Origin: Fomitopsis serialis
Lineage: Eukaryota > Basidiomycota > Agaricomycetes > Polyporales > Fomitopsidaceae
DNA: 64,000 nucleotides
Assembly: GCF_022376445.1 (NCBI RefSeq)
Contig: NW_025954963.1
Coordinates: 1,178,001 to 1,242,000 of the forward strand
Reading direction: 5' to 3'
The notes below the pieces were generated by a model. That model saw only the letters and a program-made list of their open reading frames with translations, did not search any database and was not told the origin of the DNA. A program made the position numbers and the translations under genes. Below, piece after piece: positions 59,286 through 64,000 of this stretch. The first letter of the stretch is position 1; each line of letters starts with the position of its first letter.

Positions 59286-60607
59286 GGAGTAAGAACCACA
59301 ACTTCAAAAGCATCCATGTGACTGTTATACCCACACCTGCACAGCCTCTCATCCACAGTTCTTCTTGCACGCGCCCTCTCGCCTGCGCTCTCATCTACTC
59401 GGCCAGCCGGCCACCCACTCACCTGCATGATCGCCCATGCGATTGTCCACACGTTCACACACCCACTGCCCTGTGGACCCGCCTACTTGCACGTAGACCC
59501 AAAAGCGTGTATGAGCGAACGAAAATACGGGCTACGAGAGTGATGATCTCGAAGCAGGTGTACGCCGGACGAGTACAAATCATTAGTTTAGGTATTAGAT
59601 TATATCGTGATAGATCTCAGTTCTGCCACCTGCCGATCTGCCGCTGCCACCCGCCGAGTCGCCGTGGCCACGGCATTGCTCGGCCATCACAGAATGGGTA
59701 GCAAAGGGGCTGTCCCGGTGTTGGGGGCGCGTTTTGAAGCAGACCCTTAGAAGACCGTCCTCTCCCCCACTCAAAGAGGTTTTCTTTAGGGTCTGCCTAG
59801 GGGAGACTAGATTGATGCCTTCGCACTCGCAACACACTCACATGAGTACACATCTTCGAGCGCAACATCGAAGCGTCGCAGCATCTCACACAGCGATCCC
59901 GTCAGTGCACCAGACTCCGACCCACGTCCATCAACAACAAAAGACCACGCAACCAACACATCAGAGAGGAGTCGGCGGCGGCGGCAGCGGCAACACCAGA
60001 CGTCGCGCGCGCGCGCGCCCGCACACACTTCATTAACGTAATAAGCGGTGGGTGTGGTGGGTCACTACTAGTCACTAAGGAGACACGAGGTAACACAGAC
60101 AAAAACAAGACGGGTGGGCCACAGCTGAGCAGACGGTCTATCGGGCACTTATTCTATATAGAGGGAGGCGATCATCCGTGTCCATCGTGTCGGGGACAAG
60201 CAACGTGCAATGGCAGGGGGCACTACTAGTAGGCTAGATGGCAATAGCAGCAGCAGCAGCAGCAACAACGGGAGCGGGAGCGGGGAGGTGGGGGGATGCA
60301 GAACTTCTATGTGGGGTATCCGGGAACGAGTTATTTAATCGAGCAGCGAATAGCGTAGCGTAGCGTAGATGGATGGGCTGGCTGGGTAGAGAATACACTT
60401 CTTGCGCATGACTTGGGGACGGGGACTTGAGAGAAACGGGAACGAACCATGAGGGGGTGGGGACGCCGACGACGACGACGTGCAAGGCAGACCGGCACCT
60501 ATGCGCCTCCGCCGATATTAAGCCGACAAGCACCCCGCCACCCACCGAATTACCGAGAAACCTAGAAACGCAGCGCCGTCGTCGTCGAGCCCGAGCCCGC
60601 GCACAGG
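59286..60607. other. intergenic 3' of the CreA-type gene
   Basis: No gene recognised. It has a gc dinucleotide run (about 60005-60018), a cag run (60247-60262) and gcgta repeats (60352-60366). Probably includes the 3' untranslated part of the minus-strand repressor gene. Confidence 0.5.
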
Positions 60608-62853
<2,246 letters not shown>

Positions 62854-64000
62854 CGCATCGACGGTCAATGTGGCGGGGGAGGGGCGGAGGTGGGGAGAGG
62901 GAAGAGGGGCGGGGGCGAGAGGGGGACATTATATTAGTAGGGCCGGCGGCCTGGGGTGCTGCGAGGGCAGAGGTGATTGACACGTACGAGAAGAGCGACG
63001 TCAGCGCGACGGACAGGGACCGGTTGTTGTATTGGTGTTGCAATGATGAAGGTGGGACGGGGGACTTGACGGGCGTGCGCTTCGTGCGTATGTATGTGAG
63101 ATAGCCCGGCGATACGGAGGCGTGCAGCAGTGTGGGGGCAGCGCGGGCCGGGGAGGGCAGCGAGAAGGCAGCGGTTCGTGATCGCGAACGCGGGCAGCGC
63201 AGGGAAGCTCGTCGCGAGAGGGTCTGGATTACAGCGGGGGCTGCGTCTGGGGTAAAATAGCTGGGGCCGCTGCAAATTGCGGACGGACAGGAGGCACTAG
63301 GCGGAGGGGCTCGCCGGGCTGGACGAGCGGGGAGGTCGTTGGCAGAGCAGAAAAACGTGGGAAGCGAAGGCGAGGGCAGGAGAATATGAAAATCTCTGGG
63401 ATCTGGCCGAAGTCTGGCACAGGTTCCCCGCACTGTGCCCCGCTCTGGCAGTGATCGTGCGGGCGGCCGGGGTGGGACAAAGACACGGGTCCGGGCGCTG
63501 GCGGGCGCGGGCTGGGCGGTGACGATGTGGGCGAGCTCGCTGTGCTGGGCACTGAGCAGCGGTGTGGGGTGGTTGACGTCGATGGCGAGAGAGCGATAAA
63601 GAGAAAAGAGCGGGCGGTGGGAGATGTATTCCGCCTGCTGGCTGGGAGGGTCCCGCAACCTCGCCACATTCGGTCCGTCCCCCGCCGGCTATCCTCGGCC
63701 CTGTCGCTTACGTACGCACACCTCCGCCTTCCGTCCCCCGAAATCCGCCCACTCTGATCCGAGCCGCCGATCGCCCCTCGCCCCGCCCGGCCGCCGCTTG
63801 TCCTCCCGCCGCCTGCCCTTCGCAGTCGCACGAGTTTGCACGGATTATTTTCGCTGGCACGCTGGGCCTCTTTCTGCCTCTTTCTGTGTCATCGGGGGCG
63901 TGCACGCCCCGCGGCCGTCTCGGCCTTTGCAGCTTATCTCCTTATCACGCGCCAGCGACCGGAGGACCCGCCCAGGCGGTGCCCTGCGGTGCCTTGCCTG
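62854..64000. promoter_or_regulatory. GC-rich upstream region of the CreA-type gene
   Basis: The 1.1 kb to the window edge is very GC-rich with long purine/pyrimidine-biased tracts and gives long spurious frames on both strands. No gene is supported. It likely contains a long 5' leader and promoter. Confidence 0.45.

Noticed and set aside
58829..59701. 290-codon plus-strand frame in the CT-rich region
   Set aside because: It is translated low-complexity repeat with no domain or splice structure.

Overview
The window looks like nuclear DNA of a filamentous basidiomycete, most likely a mushroom-forming Agaricomycete. The genes are compact and rich in introns of about 46-75 nt. A STE3-type pheromone receptor, a DM9 protein with a carbohydrate-binding N-terminus, and secreted families typical of that group are present. 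The species cannot be named from the sequence alone.

Layout. 0.4-1.9 kb: STE3-like pheromone receptor (+). 2.4-4.1 kb: chitin-binding-like/DM9 protein (-) with two apparent reading-frame breaks. 4.55-8.09 kb: a well-preserved Tc1/mariner-type transposon with 98-bp perfect terminal inverted repeats, TA target duplications, an intact DD34E transposase and an intact intron-rich passenger gene of unknown function facing it. 9.1-10.9 kb: MFS transporter. 11.9-15.2 kb: AVL9 (DENN family, late secretory pathway). 15.7-16.9 kb: probable beta-propeller protein (-). 17.9-18.8 kb: secreted protein, weakly EndoU-like. 19.3-20.2 kb: secreted protein of unknown function (-). 22.0-27.0 kb: tandem pair of related MFS transporters. 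27.2-27.5 kb: cytochrome c oxidase subunit VIII/VIIc (-). 28.4-44.5 kb: one 16-kb gene for midasin (MDN1/REA1), the AAA ATPase that remodels pre-60S ribosomes. 44.9-47.8 kb: NTR2/PAXBP1 (GCFC) splicing factor (-), divergent from a Rad60/Esc2-type SUMO-like protein (47.9-49.6 kb). 50-59 kb: a decayed zone with F-box, SDR and MFS gene remains, a MITE-like inverted repeat, a second TIR-bounded element holding a tRNA-like sequence, and an intact-looking MYND zinc-finger gene. 60.6-62.9 kb: CreA/Mig1-type C2H2 carbon catabolite repressor (-), with a GC-rich upstream region to the end of the window.

The housekeeping block (COX8, MDN1, NTR2/PAXBP1, Rad60) serves respiration, ribosome assembly, splicing and genome stability, and is essentially uninterrupted apart from one 1-nt break in MDN1. 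Accessory genes lie on both sides. The most novel-looking object is the two-gene Tc1/mariner element. Exon boundaries below were found by reading splice sites and checking phase by eye; those given with summed lengths close exactly in frame.
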